From a gamma proteobacterium NOR5-3 (lineage in GTDB: Bacteria; Pseudomonadota; Gammaproteobacteria; Pseudomonadales; Halieaceae), in assembly GCA_000158155.1 (NCBI GenBank), contig DS999407.1, positions 315,919 through 379,918 on the forward strand: a stretch of DNA of 64,000 nucleotides, read 5' to 3'. The notes below the pieces were generated by a model that ran no database searches, was not told the origin of the DNA, and worked only from the letters and a program-made list of their open reading frames with translations. Shown one piece after another: positions 49,408 to 58,270 of the stretch. A program made the position numbers and the translations under genes. Within the stretch, counting starts at the first letter, position 1. Each line of letters begins with the position of its first letter.

Positions 49408-50835
49408 ATGCAACTCTGGTTATGCCTTCGCCTTAGCGAATTGGCCGTTCAATGCCTTCCTCAGCGACGCCCCCAGGCGCTCGCCGTGATAGATCGGCAG
49501 CGAATTTATGCCGTCAACGCGACGGCCAGCCTCCTGGGACTTGAGCCCGGTATGGACCCGGCCAGCGCCCGCGCGCTGGCCGGAGAAACCCCTCTACAGC
49601 TACTCCCTCGAGACCCTGACATGGAAAGCAAGGCGCTGGAGAGCCTCTGCTGCTGGGCCTATGGCATCACGCCGCATCTTTATCCGTTTCGAGATGACTG
49701 CCTGATGCTCGAGATTGGCGGCTCCCTAAAACTCTTCGGTGGCAGTGACGCCATTCTTCGACACTGCAGGAAGGGCTTAGCCGGTCGTGGCTACAGCGCC
49801 GATATGGCACTGGGCATAACGCCGCTGGCTGCCTGGTCTTTTTCGCATATATCGAGCGACGGCAACTCATCAAAAGGCTGCTGTGAGCGCGAACAACTCG
49901 AGAAGCTGCCCCTAAGGACTCTCGAGCCGCTTCACGAACAGTTCATTGCGCTGCAACGGGGCGGATTCACTACCCTGGGCGAAATCCTCGCGCTACCCGG
50001 CGCCTCCTTAAGTCGGCGCTGCGGCAGCCAGTTTCGGGAGCTTCTCCAGCATCTCAGCGGTGAAGTCGTCCCTCCGCCGGTGCATTTCGAGCCTCCAAGC
50101 TGCTTTGCAGACAGCTATCCGTTGGGCTATCCGGTGCGCAATCACGACGAACTGGGACCGGCGCTAGAGCAGCTTCTGACATCATTAGAGGATTATTTAC
50201 GCCAGCGGCAGCTGCAGACCCGACAGATCATCTGGCACTTCTCAGGCTTAAACAATTATCGGGAATCCCTGAGTGTACGCACCAGCGAAGCACGGGCACC
50301 GCGCCAGGACTGGTATCGCCTGACCCGACTACGTCTGGAACGGCAACCCTTTGCACAGGAAGTAGAGTTAGTGCAGTTACATGCAGATCAGCTGGAATCA
50401 GCGCAGCCCACCAGCGGAGATCTGTTTCGACAGGCCGGTCAGTCAACATCCAGCAGCCAGCTAGTGGATCTGCTTAGCAATCGCCTGGGCGCTCAAGCGG
50501 TCAATAGTCTTCACTACCGGGATGCGCACCTGCCCGAGCACAGCTCTACAAAAGCCCCAAGCGGAACAACAAACACGCCGTGCCCCAAAAATACCGCCCA
50601 GCGCCCCTTCTGGTTACTGTCAGAACCAGAGTTACTACGCCATGACGGCCAGCAGCTGTGGTTCTGGGGCAGTCAGTTGGAGCTGATTTACGGACCCGAG
50701 CGCATTGAAGATGGCTGGTGGGAACGCAGTACCAGCCGAGACTACTTTGTCGCCCGCAACACCCAGGGGCAGCGTTTCTGGGTGTTCCATGAACGCCGGC
50801 AACAACGCTGGTTTATGCAGGGATTCTTTGCTTGA
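49408..50835 (+). CDS. imuB: ImuB, Y-family DNA-polymerase-like mutasome protein
   Basis: 475 residues, lacking the catalytic acidic residues of Y-family polymerases. CCWAYGITPHLYPFRDDCLMLEIGGS and LFGGSDAIL are the ImuB versions of the palm motifs. SADMALGITPLAAW and the finger-like region follow. The C-terminal half ends in a DYFVARNTQGQRFWVFHER segment. It recruits DnaE2 and the beta clamp. A 120-186 base segment from its middle (50171-50357) is copied in the pseudogene at 51148-51427. Confidence 0.92.
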   Translation: MQLWLCLRLSELAVQCLPQRRPQALAVIDRQRIYAVNATASLLGLEPGMDPASARALAGETPLQLLPRDPDMESKALESLCCWAYGITPHLYPFRDDCLMLEIGGSLKLFGGSDAILRHCRKGLAGRGYSADMALGITPLAAWSFSHISSDGNSSKGCCEREQLEKLPLRTLEPLHEQFIALQRGGFTTLGEILALPGASLSRRCGSQFRELLQHLSGEVVPPPVHFEPPSCFADSYPLGYPVRNHDELGPALEQLLTSLEDYLRQRQLQTRQIIWHFSGLNNYRESLSVRTSEARAPRQDWYRLTRLRLERQPFAQEVELVQLHADQLESAQPTSGDLFRQAGQSTSSSQLVDLLSNRLGAQAVNSLHYRDAHLPEHSSTKAPSGTTNTPCPKNTAQRPFWLLSEPELLRHDGQQLWFWGSQLELIYGPERIEDGWWERSTSRDYFVARNTQGQRFWVFHERRQQRWFMQGFFA

Positions 50836-51147
50836 GCGATAAAAAAGCTCGAGTAATTATGACAAATTTATTACAAATTTATGAAAACTATAGATTTTTG
50901 ACTCCAAGCCGGCGTAGACTGGCCTTCTGCTTAGCACAGCTTTATGTCATTTTTGTGACAATCTCGGGGCTTAAGTGAGAGCTTAAAGCGTCTGTCAAAG
51001 GCAAAAGTGACCAAAAGAAACACTGCTAAGCATGAAATTTAAACCTTAGGTGCAGGCAAACCCACCGACTCTGAAGGATAAGCAAGACAAGAAGTATAAG
51101 AAAGGCAAGAAAGACCCGAAGAATCAAAGTATTTGCATGACCCGCAT
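50836..51147. other. Gene-poor gap, A/T-rich then purine-rich
   Basis: Bases 50850-50905 are very AT-rich with several TTA/AATTTAT repeats, and 51075-51130 is A/G-rich and could code a Lys-rich peptide (about 42 residues, TAG-preceded GTG start). I do not support a gene. No terminator hairpin with T run is clear. Confidence 0.4.
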
Positions 51148-51427
51148 CGCCGTGAGGCGAAGGAGATACAAATGTTGAAAATACAAAAATCTAATGTCCG
51201 CCCACTCAAAAGCAGCCTGCCGATCACAGCAACTGCAGTGAGGCTACTCACATCATTAGACGAGTATTTACGCCAGCGACAGCGGCAAACCCAGCAGATC
51301 ATCTGGCACTTCTCAGGCTCCAATGATTACCGGGAGTCCTTGAGCGTGCGTACCGGCGAACAGCGTTCGACGCACTAGCACGGTATTGCCTGACCCAACC
51401 ATATCTGTCGCGACAACTCTTTTTACA
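51148..51427 (+). pseudogene. Chimeric pseudogene: 5' end of the next gene fused to an imuB fragment
   Basis: Bases 51148-51239 match the leader and first codons of the next gene (51430-51521) with a constant 282-base offset. Bases 51242-51427 match imuB (50171-50357) with an offset of 1071, then 1070, which means one base is lost. The join makes a short reading frame from ATG 51172 to a stop at 51378: residues 1-23 resemble the signal region of the next protein, and the rest resembles ImuB (YLRQRQRQTQQIIWHFSG). It is in the ImuB frame until about 51361, then frameshifted. It has a good Shine-Dalgarno, so it may be expressed, but no function is expected. Confidence 0.85.
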
Positions 51428-51453
51428 ATCGCCGTGAGGCGAAGGAGACACAA

Positions 51454-51837
51454 ATGTTGAACACACAAAAATTGAATGCCCGCCTACTGAAAAGCAGCCT
51501 GCTGATCACCGCAACTGCCGTAGGACTGTCCATACTGCCGTTGCAAGCCAGCGCGGAAATCACTCAGGACTGCATCCTGGAAGGCACCGTAGATATGCGC
51601 AAAGCCGAGGAACTCGGTCAACCGGTGTATGTCAACTTCCGCAACGCACGCCGGGGTACCGAAGCCGGCTGCAGCCTTAATCGACGCAGCAAAAGTCGGC
51701 GGGTACAGTTCATCAGCAGCCCGGACACCGGCAGCGATGTTGAGGAAGCAGCCCACGGCAGCAAAGTCCGCTATCGCTACATCGAGCGTGACAATCAGTC
51801 AGGTAATTGGGAGTTGCTGGAAGTTAACGGCCTGTAA
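51454..51837 (+). CDS. Small secreted protein of unknown function
   Basis: 127 residues. A signal peptide covers residues 1-35 (SSLLITATAVGLSILPLQASA). The mature part has two cysteines (DCILEGTV and AGCSLN) that may form a disulfide, and is rich in charged residues (GSKVRYRYIERDN). No recognised domain. AGGAG precedes the start. Its leader and first 23 codons were duplicated to make the chimeric pseudogene just upstream. Confidence 0.7.
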   Translation: MLNTQKLNARLLKSSLLITATAVGLSILPLQASAEITQDCILEGTVDMRKAEELGQPVYVNFRNARRGTEAGCSLNRRSKSRRVQFISSPDTGSDVEEAAHGSKVRYRYIERDNQSGNWELLEVNGL

Positions 51838-51860
51838 AGCGGCTTATACTTCTCACTTAG

Positions 51861-51980
51861 AGGGCCTTCTAAGGGCCTTCTAAGGGTTCTTCTAAGGGTT
51901 CTTCTAAGGGTTCTTCTAAGGGTTCTTCTAAGGGTCTACTAAGGATCTTCTAAAGGTCTTCAGAGGGCTTCCGCCCGCGC
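51861..51980. repeat. 12-bp tandem array (AAGGGTTCTTCT type)
   Basis: Four perfect copies lie at 51882-51929; degenerate copies extend to about 51861 on the left and 51980 on the right. The stretch follows the stop of the secreted-protein gene by about 20 bases. A small hairpin (AGCGG...CCGCT) lies at 52011-52034 but has no T run. Confidence 0.92.
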
Positions 51981-52065
51981 AACCGGCCGGGTCGTCGGTT
52001 TTTCGCTTCGAGCGGCCTCCATCCGGAGACCGCTACCTTACGCTCTTAACGCTGGCGCGATTGGT

Positions 52066-52620
52066 CTAGGGAGCATGCTCCACCCATATCAATTCGTCGG
52101 TATCAAATCCCAGCGCTGAGGCGCTCTCAACAAATCTGGCTCGAACCGCATCTGAGACTTTGGGCGTTCGAGCAAGCAACCATAGATAGTCATGGTTAAA
52201 ACCCGACACAAATGCGTATTCGTAATTCTCACGCTCCAACTCAAACACCACGTAAGACGCGTAAAAAGGGCCAAAAAACGACACCTTCAGGTGGGCCTCG
52301 TTGTCTGGCCCGACAAAGCGCGCCCGGCCCTCAATCTCGCTCCACTGCTCATCTTCAGTGTCATAGCCGCGGTTAAGAACCCGAACCGTGCCATCTTCTC
52401 GCCATGCGTACTGTGCAGTCACATTACTCAGGTTCCGCTCAAAGCTATGATCCAGACGCGCAATCTCGTACCAGCGACCAAGATAGCGCTCCGCTTCAAA
52501 ATCCTGAACCGGCGCCACGCCATCAGGGGTGCCAAGGCAGCCCGAGAGCATAGCCAATAACGCCGCCGCCAGACTGTATCGCGCGCCTCGCGGCACATGC
52601 TTTTTCAATCGGTGAAACAT
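52066..52620 (-). CDS. blc: Outer-membrane lipocalin Blc
   Basis: 184 residues. Lipobox LSGC at residues 26-29, then the lipocalin fold with YLGRWYEIARL (GxW motif), YDTEDEQWSEIEGRARFVG and the C-terminal LWLLARTPKV. It binds membrane-derived lipids such as lysophospholipids at the outer membrane. First of several minus-strand genes linked to lipid, envelope or methyl transfer. Confidence 0.93.
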   Translation of the reverse strand: MFHRLKKHVPRGARYSLAAALLAMLSGCLGTPDGVAPVQDFEAERYLGRWYEIARLDHSFERNLSNVTAQYAWREDGTVRVLNRGYDTEDEQWSEIEGRARFVGPDNEAHLKVSFFGPFYASYVVFELERENYEYAFVSGFNHDYLWLLARTPKVSDAVRARFVESASALGFDTDELIWVEHAP

Positions 52621-52697
52621 CTCTTATCCTTCATTCCTATGAACGCCCTTGATCCCGGGCTCGCCACACTATCGACGGTCAACAACAAAGTTAGACT

Positions 52698-53156
52698 CTA
52701 GAGCCAACGACGAACGCTTCGTTGATACTCTGTATACGCTTCTCCAAAGCTTAGCAACATAGACCGCTCCTCCGGGATTATCTGAAAGCGCGTCATGTAC
52801 GCTACAAACACTATCAGCACCAGAAAGGACAATCCGCTGCCCAGATACAAACCCCAGGCAAAAAGCACCAGGAACATGCCTAAATACATGGGGTTACGGG
52901 TCCAGCGATAAACACCGTGAATAACCAGAGTTGTCGCCTGCTGAGGATACCGCGGATCAACGGTGGTCCTGGCTTGTCGAAAAGACATAACACCCATGAG
53001 AGCGACAGCAACGCCGATCAGCAACAAAAGCGCCGACAGGACCCCTTGAAAGGGCCAGGTGAACGAAAGCACCGTATCCATGCGATCAACACTCCAACAG
53101 GCTATCCCTGCGAGAACAAGCTGGGCTAACGGTGGCAGCTTTAACTCAAGATTCAT
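52698..53156 (-). CDS. Isoprenylcysteine carboxyl methyltransferase (ICMT)-family membrane protein
   Basis: 152 residues with four predicted helices. GVYRWTRNPMYLGMFLVLFAW and EERSMLLSFGEAYTEYQRSVRRW are the ICMT/PEMT-family signature. In bacteria these are small membrane methyltransferases with unknown acceptor, acting on isoprenoid, phospholipid or thiol groups. No partner is adjacent that would name its substrate. Confidence 0.85.
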   Translation of the reverse strand: MNLELKLPPLAQLVLAGIACWSVDRMDTVLSFTWPFQGVLSALLLLIGVAVALMGVMSFRQARTTVDPRYPQQATTLVIHGVYRWTRNPMYLGMFLVLFAWGLYLGSGLSFLVLIVFVAYMTRFQIIPEERSMLLSFGEAYTEYQRSVRRWL

Positions 53157-53165
53157 ACGTTGAGC

Positions 53166-53456
53166 TTAGCGGTTTTTTCGGCGCAATTGATGACTGAATT
53201 TACTGCAGCGCAGGGTGCGAAACTCGTCCTCATAACGGCTGCGTGACTTGCGCCAAGAGGCCATCTGCATAGCAGAGCCACCCCTGCGCCGCAATTGCGT
53301 GTAGTGCTCGATCTTTTCGCTGAGGTAAAAACAGCGCTCGAGCGCCTTGGCGGGCCTTGACGCCATAGACGGTTGCACCAGCAACAACAGCTGCAACAGT
53401 ATTGAGACAAAAAGAAACATCCGGAGCATGTCACCATGGTCCGCAGTATCCGACAA
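53166..53456 (-). CDS. Small secreted basic protein
   Basis: 96 residues; a second Met at 53429 gives 87 residues and a cleaner signal peptide (MLRMFLFVSILLQLLLL). The mature part is very basic (about 14 Arg/Lys among 60) with two cysteines (C42, C84) that may pair. No recognised domain. The frame overlaps another open frame (53153-53515) that is not coding-like. Confidence 0.6.
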   Translation of the reverse strand: MSDTADHGDMLRMFLFVSILLQLLLLVQPSMASRPAKALERCFYLSEKIEHYTQLRRRGGSAMQMASWRKSRSRYEDEFRTLRCSKFSHQLRRKNR

Positions 53457-53495
53457 AGCTGGAACACCTTATCCGTCCAAATTGAACAAAGCCTC

Positions 53496-54320
53496 CTAGC
53501 GCAGTTGCATCTCAACCATCAAAGGCACCCAGTGCCTGGAGCCGGGCAACAGGGGAAACACCGAGCTGATCAGGCGCGGTGCGCCCCGGGGAAATGCCGG
53601 ATAATCAATCAGTTCGATACTGCAAGGCCGCTGCACCCAGCCTTTGAGTTTTGTACGCAGAGAAAACCGATGCACTCCCCAGGGCATCACGGGTGTCCGA
53701 TAGTGTCGGGTCAAAGGCAGCCCCCCGGCTAACACCGAGGCGCGGGACACCCAGAGGGGTATGACATCAAAAATCAGCTGGCACCGAGGAAAGCGCGCCG
53801 CGATATCAAGGAGCAAATTTCGCACCTCCCGCTCCTGAAAGTACATAAACAAACCCTGAGCGGCGATCAACAAGGGTCCATCGTCAGGAACAGCATCCAT
53901 CCAGGCGCGATCCGTGGCCGAGAGCGCAATATGTGTATGCCGCTCATCGGGAGCAATAAATCGCTCACGAATGGCTATTGCCTCTGGCAAATCGACGGTG
54001 TACCAGGCGCAGGATTCATCGTCTATTCGGTAGCGCTGCGTTTCCAGCCCTTCTCCAAGGTTCACGATGCTTCCACCAGGATGAGCAGCGATGAACGCAG
54101 ACACGGACTGGTCAAACAGGTGCGCACGCAGCGCTGCCATGGGGTTACTTCGCCCAAAGCTGCGCTCAAAGTCATAATCCAGACACTGGTAGATCTCCGC
54201 GGCTTTCGCATCGGGAAAAGCACTGTCTGACCGCATGGCCTCCTGCGCACGACTGTGCAGTGTCCACAACATGGTTTCGGGCACATCGCTAAGCCCCGGC
54301 GCCTCAAAGTTAGTCATCAT
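53496..54320 (-). CDS. SAM-dependent methyltransferase (LCM-like family)
   Basis: 274 residues with the leucine carboxyl methyltransferase-like fold: SIVNLGEGLETQRYRI (SAM motif I, with Gly-Glu-Gly), WYTVDLPEAIAIRERF, LLIAAQGLFMYFQEREVRNLL. Such enzymes in bacteria methylate carboxyls of small or protein substrates. It is the upstream neighbour of the class 3 lipase, two bases apart, so in an operon with it. Substrate unknown. Confidence 0.82.
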   Translation of the reverse strand: MMTNFEAPGLSDVPETMLWTLHSRAQEAMRSDSAFPDAKAAEIYQCLDYDFERSFGRSNPMAALRAHLFDQSVSAFIAAHPGGSIVNLGEGLETQRYRIDDESCAWYTVDLPEAIAIRERFIAPDERHTHIALSATDRAWMDAVPDDGPLLIAAQGLFMYFQEREVRNLLLDIAARFPRCQLIFDVIPLWVSRASVLAGGLPLTRHYRTPVMPWGVHRFSLRTKLKGWVQRPCSIELIDYPAFPRGAPRLISSVFPLLPGSRHWVPLMVEMQLR

Positions 54321-54322
54321 TT

Positions 54323-55156
54323 TTATCGACGCTGCTCGCGCGCAAGATCCCCTATGAGTCTCGGCACATAACTGTTATCTGCCTTGATGAGTCGATGGTT
54401 ATCAGCGACATCGAATCGCTTCCCCGTCATGTCCACAAAATTCTTGAGCGCTGCAATACGCTCATCGAGCCAGGAGTCCTTGGTCCGCTTTTTATGGTTG
54501 TGTTTGAGGATAACCCGGTTACCCGGATGACTGAAAAAAGGCTCCGGCGGGACATGGGGCACCAGATCGCCGGAGTTCACAATGCGATAGTGCGGCCCCT
54601 TGATCCTGTCATTTAACTGTGAGGCAAACTTTGCGTTACCGGGACGCGGACTCGCAAACGTGTAAACCCCATAAACATCAATAAAATTCTCCAACAGCAT
54701 GCCGGCATACAGTGAACCCAGGGCTCCCCCGAGACTATGCCCCGTGATCCAAACCTTACGAGACCTGGAAGCGTCAGCCCTTAACAGTTCCGTCAACTTG
54801 ATAACCGCCGGGTAAAGAGAGTCCTGAAAACCTTCGTGAGCGCCAGTACCGTTAAATGGACCTGGATCCTGAGAAGCCTGAAAGTTCGCAAACCAATCAC
54901 TCCCGGAATCGCTGCCGCGAAAAACAACCACAATATTGTTGTCGTCAGCCATGAGGAAACACTGGGTATCGATATCCGGTTTTTTCTTGCGTGACACCAA
55001 GGCCAGAAATTCATAGCCCCAGGTCTTTTCAACGCAGTTCTTGATGGAACGCTCGCTGGCATAGGAAAGCTGACAGGCCAGCGCCAGAGACAGTGCATTT
55101 TGCGGGTCGTAGGCGTCGTTGCGTCGCAAGGCCTTAAAATGCTCGTCGTACTTCAT
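54323..55156 (-). CDS. Class 3 lipase-family hydrolase
   Basis: 277 residues. The serine-hydrolase motif ITGHSLGGALGSLYAGM holds the nucleophile Ser. VFRGSDSGSDWFANF supplies the oxyanion part, and Asp (NSGDLVPHVPP) and His (YRIVNSG...HP) follow. No signal peptide is clear, so it is likely cytoplasmic or secreted by another route. It probably hydrolyses lipid esters. Operon with the downstream LCM-like methyltransferase gene. Confidence 0.87.
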   Translation of the reverse strand: MKYDEHFKALRRNDAYDPQNALSLALACQLSYASERSIKNCVEKTWGYEFLALVSRKKKPDIDTQCFLMADDNNIVVVFRGSDSGSDWFANFQASQDPGPFNGTGAHEGFQDSLYPAVIKLTELLRADASRSRKVWITGHSLGGALGSLYAGMLLENFIDVYGVYTFASPRPGNAKFASQLNDRIKGPHYRIVNSGDLVPHVPPEPFFSHPGNRVILKHNHKKRTKDSWLDERIAALKNFVDMTGKRFDVADNHRLIKADNSYVPRLIGDLAREQRR

Positions 55157-55248
55157 AAGCCTAAACCCCTGATGAGCTGCGTTTTCGTTTTAGCATTATG
55201 ACGCTATGCTGAAGGCTTGCGAGAAGAATATTGAAGAAGGACGCACTG

Positions 55249-56028
55249 ATGAACCATGAAGGGCAAACCCTAAATGGCAAAGTCGCACTGATTACCGGGG
55301 CCGCTTCAGGTCTTGGAGAAGCCTCAGCGCGAAAGCTTGCTGCAAGCGGCGCAGCCGTTCTGGTGAGCGACATCAACGAGGCAGGCGTCACAGCACTCGC
55401 GGCAGAACTTGCTTCTGCCGGGGGCAGTGCCATCGCGGCGCGACACGATGTCACGCAAGCGCACGACTGGGAACGTGTCATTGCCCTGGCGATGGACAGC
55501 TTTGGTGGCCTGGATATTTTGGTCAATAACGCGGGCATTGCCGGGGACAACACGGACCTGATGAATCTCGACCTGGAGCAATGGCACCGCGTACTTTCCA
55601 TTAACCTCGATGGCGTATTTCTGGGCCTGCGTTACGCTGGTCCGGCCATAGAAAAGCGCGGCGGCGGCTCTGTGATCAATGTCAGCTCCATTCTCGGCAA
55701 AGTAGGCCTCGCAGGCGCAGCACCCTATTGCGCCTCCAAGGGCGGTGTGAGCCTACTCACCAAATCCGCTGCATTGGAATGGGCCCCTCTGAAAATTCGG
55801 GTTAACTCCATACATCCTGGCTTTGTAGAAACGCCGCTGGTGGATCAAGCCTTGGAAAAGCACGAAGATGGAGGCGCTATGCGGGAACTTCTGGTAGCAG
55901 GACATCCTCTGGGACGCCTCGGACAGGCCACAGAAGTCGCAAACGCCGTTGCTTTTCTCGCATCCGATGAGTCGAGTTTTATGACCGGATCAGAGCTGGT
56001 CATCGACGGCGGCTACACCGCGCAGTGA
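55249..56028 (+). CDS. Short-chain dehydrogenase/reductase
   Basis: 259 residues from the ATG at 55249 (AAGAAGGA site just before it); a TTG 18 bases upstream is less likely. TGAASGLG (16-23) is the cofactor motif. NNAG lies at 93-96, catalytic S146/S147 in VINVSS, Y160 and K164 in YCASK. It is a classical SDR of the 3-oxoacyl or hydroxysteroid type. D41 after the second strand favours NAD(H). Confidence 0.9.
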   Translation: MNHEGQTLNGKVALITGAASGLGEASARKLAASGAAVLVSDINEAGVTALAAELASAGGSAIAARHDVTQAHDWERVIALAMDSFGGLDILVNNAGIAGDNTDLMNLDLEQWHRVLSINLDGVFLGLRYAGPAIEKRGGGSVINVSSILGKVGLAGAAPYCASKGGVSLLTKSAALEWAPLKIRVNSIHPGFVETPLVDQALEKHEDGGAMRELLVAGHPLGRLGQATEVANAVAFLASDESSFMTGSELVIDGGYTAQ

Positions 56029-56139
56029 ACGATTTGTTTGCTTCAAAGCCCGTCAGCGGCCGCAAATGTAGCCACAAATGCAGCAACAACATGTGCCACA
56101 ACAGCACGCTGGCTTTAGAAATAGCATCAGGAGCAGACC

Positions 56140-57039
56140 ATGCGCTGGAAAGGTAATCGACGCAGCGACAACATAGACGACCGCCGGGGCAGACGGATAG
56201 TCAGGTCCGGCGGCTCACAGTCCTCTATGTTGCCGCTGATACTGCAGCTCACCCGCAGTCGCGGCGGCTGGATGGTGATCGCCATTGCCGCCGGCCTGAT
56301 GTTCTTCACCGGCACTGATTTAAAAACACTGCTGGGGTTAATGGGTAACGAAGCGCCGCCTTCGACCAGCGTACCGGTAGAGCAGTCTGCGCAGGAAGCA
56401 CAAACTGTCGACTTTATGGCAACGGTTCTTGCCGACACAGAAGACACCTGGGCCGCGCTCCTGGCAAAAGGGCCGACGCCTTATGTCGAACCCAAACTGG
56501 TCCTCTATCGCGACAGCACTCGCTCGGCCTGTGGCCTCGGTCAGAGCGCCATGGGTCCGTTTTACTGTCCGGGAGATAAAAAGATTTATCTGGATCTGTC
56601 TTTCTTTGAGCAGCTCAGTCGCCGCTACGGCGCGCCGGGAGACTTTGCCCAGGCGTATGTGCTGGCGCATGAGGTCGGGCATCACGTGCAAACGCTGCTG
56701 GGTATCAGTGCGCGCAATCATGCCGCCCGCCAGAGCGCGTCTGAAGTCGAAGCGAACCTGCTCAGTGTGCGCCAGGAACTGCAGGCCGACTGTTTTGCAG
56801 GACTGTGGGCCCATCATGCGGATCGGGCGCGGCAGATTCTTGAAACCGGGGATGTAGAAGAAGCGCTGGCTGCGGCCACAGCCATTGGTGACGATACGTT
56901 GCAGCGTCAGGCACAGGGCCGCGTCACCCCGGACTCCTTTACCCACGGCAGCGCTGAACAGCGTCTGCGCTGGTTTCAGCTAGGGCTGGAGCAGGGCTCT
57001 ATCAACAGTTGCGATACCTTTAATGCAGACAGGCTCTAG
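56140..57039 (+). CDS. ypfJ: Neutral zinc metallopeptidase (YpfJ family)
   Basis: 299 residues with a short cytoplasmic N-terminus, one transmembrane helix at about residues 44-62 (MVIAIAAGLMFFTG) and a periplasmic catalytic domain. HEVGHH (HExxH) holds the zinc, with the third ligand in the ELQADCFAGLW motif. Good GGAG site. The role in E. coli-type bacteria is unknown. Convergent with the flavoprotein gene. Confidence 0.92.
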   Translation: MRWKGNRRSDNIDDRRGRRIVRSGGSQSSMLPLILQLTRSRGGWMVIAIAAGLMFFTGTDLKTLLGLMGNEAPPSTSVPVEQSAQEAQTVDFMATVLADTEDTWAALLAKGPTPYVEPKLVLYRDSTRSACGLGQSAMGPFYCPGDKKIYLDLSFFEQLSRRYGAPGDFAQAYVLAHEVGHHVQTLLGISARNHAARQSASEVEANLLSVRQELQADCFAGLWAHHADRARQILETGDVEEALAAATAIGDDTLQRQAQGRVTPDSFTHGSAEQRLRWFQLGLEQGSINSCDTFNADRL

Positions 57040-57076
57040 ACGGCGGCGACACAAGAGCCCGGTCAGCCATTGTGAC

Positions 57077-58270
57077 TTAGAGGTGCTGTCCACAGCACCA
57101 GCCTGATGCCCAGGCCCATTGAAAATTGTAACCACCGAGCCAGCCGGTAACATCCAAGGCCTCGCCGATGGCAAACAGACCCGGCACGCGCTTGAGTTCA
57201 AAGGTTTTGGAAGACACCTCGTCGGTATCGATACCTCCCAGGGTCACTTCGGCGGTGCGATAACCCTCACTACCGCCGGGCATAAAGGACCAGGCGTTCA
57301 GCTGTTCTCCGATAGCCGCAAGCTCCGGTGGAGAAAAGCTGCCGATCTTCTGATCCTCAAACCAGCTGCCCGACATGAGATCCACCAGACGCTTGGGGAG
57401 ATGCGCTTTTAACAAGGCCACCAGCCGCTGTTGTGGATGAGACTCCCGTTCTGCGACCAGCCAGGTGGCCGCATCAATATCCGGAAGCAGGTTGATCTCC
57501 ACCGGCCGGCCCTCGCGCCAGAATGACGATATCTGCAGTATGGCCGGACCACTGAGCCCCCGATGAGTAAACAGCAGGTTTTCCCTAAAGCTCACGCCCC
57601 CGCAACTTGCGACCACTTCTGCAGAAATTCCGGAAAGGACCTCGTAAGTCAGCTTGTCACTGGAGTTCCAGGTCAAAGGCACCAGCGCTGCACGCGGCGC
57701 ATGCAGCTTTAGCCCCAAGTCCCTGGCGGTGCGAAACGCCAGGTCACTGGCGATCCTGGGCATGGACAAACCACCGGAAGCGATCACCACCTTGCCTGCC
57801 CGGTACTGTTTGTCTTTGGTACCCACGCAAAAGCCCTGCTCTTCCTCAGGCGTAATTGTCTCAACCCTCTGACGAAGTCGAATCTCTACTCCGGCGTAAG
57901 CGCACTGCTCCAGCAGCATTGCCACAATCTCTTTGGCACTGTTGTCGCAAAACAGCTGCCCCAACTTTTTTTCGTGGTAGTCGATACCGGCAGTTTCCAC
58001 CATCTGAATAAAGTCTGACGGTGAAAAACGCTTCATGGCAGAAATGCAAAAATTGGGATTTTCTGACAGGTAGTGCTCCCGGGGATCGGCGAACATATTC
58101 GTGAAATTGCAGCGCCCACCTCCGGACACCAGAATCTTGAGTCCCACCTTAGGCCCCTGCTCAAGCACCAGAACCCGCAGCCCACGATACCCCGCGCTAA
58201 TGGCGCACAGGAGCCCGCTGGCACCACCGCCTATAACGATCACATCGTGACTCACTGCATCCTTACTCAT
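57077..58270 (-). CDS. HI0933/YhiN-type flavoprotein
   Basis: About 397 residues from the ATG at 58270; the frame is open further upstream but only into the DUF1415 gene. VIVIGGGASGLLCAIS (FAD motif), GGGRCNFTN and LGGIDTDEVSSKTFE mark the HI0933/YhiN flavoprotein family. Its function is not established; it probably reduces or oxidises a small molecule. It overlaps the DUF1415 stop by eight bases. Confidence 0.9.
   Translation of the reverse strand: MSKDAVSHDVIVIGGGASGLLCAISAGYRGLRVLVLEQGPKVGLKILVSGGGRCNFTNMFADPREHYLSENPNFCISAMKRFSPSDFIQMVETAGIDYHEKKLGQLFCDNSAKEIVAMLLEQCAYAGVEIRLRQRVETITPEEEQGFCVGTKDKQYRAGKVVIASGGLSMPRIASDLAFRTARDLGLKLHAPRAALVPLTWNSSDKLTYEVLSGISAEVVASCGGVSFRENLLFTHRGLSGPAILQISSFWREGRPVEINLLPDIDAATWLVAERESHPQQRLVALLKAHLPKRLVDLMSGSWFEDQKIGSFSPPELAAIGEQLNAWSFMPGGSEGYRTAEVTLGGIDTDEVSSKTFELKRVPGLFAIGEALDVTGWLGGYNFQWAWASGWCCGQHL

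Noticed and set aside
51050-51175. Lys-rich ORF, about 42 codons, from a GTG
   Set aside because: It begins directly after a stop with no ribosome-binding site and is only a consequence of an A/G-rich stretch.
51861-51980. CRISPR-like array or regulatory leader
   Set aside because: A 12-base simple tandem repeat without spacers.
53153-53515. 120-codon minus-strand frame over the small secreted protein
   Set aside because: It shares the region with a frame that has a clear signal peptide. This one has Cys clusters but no export or domain signals.
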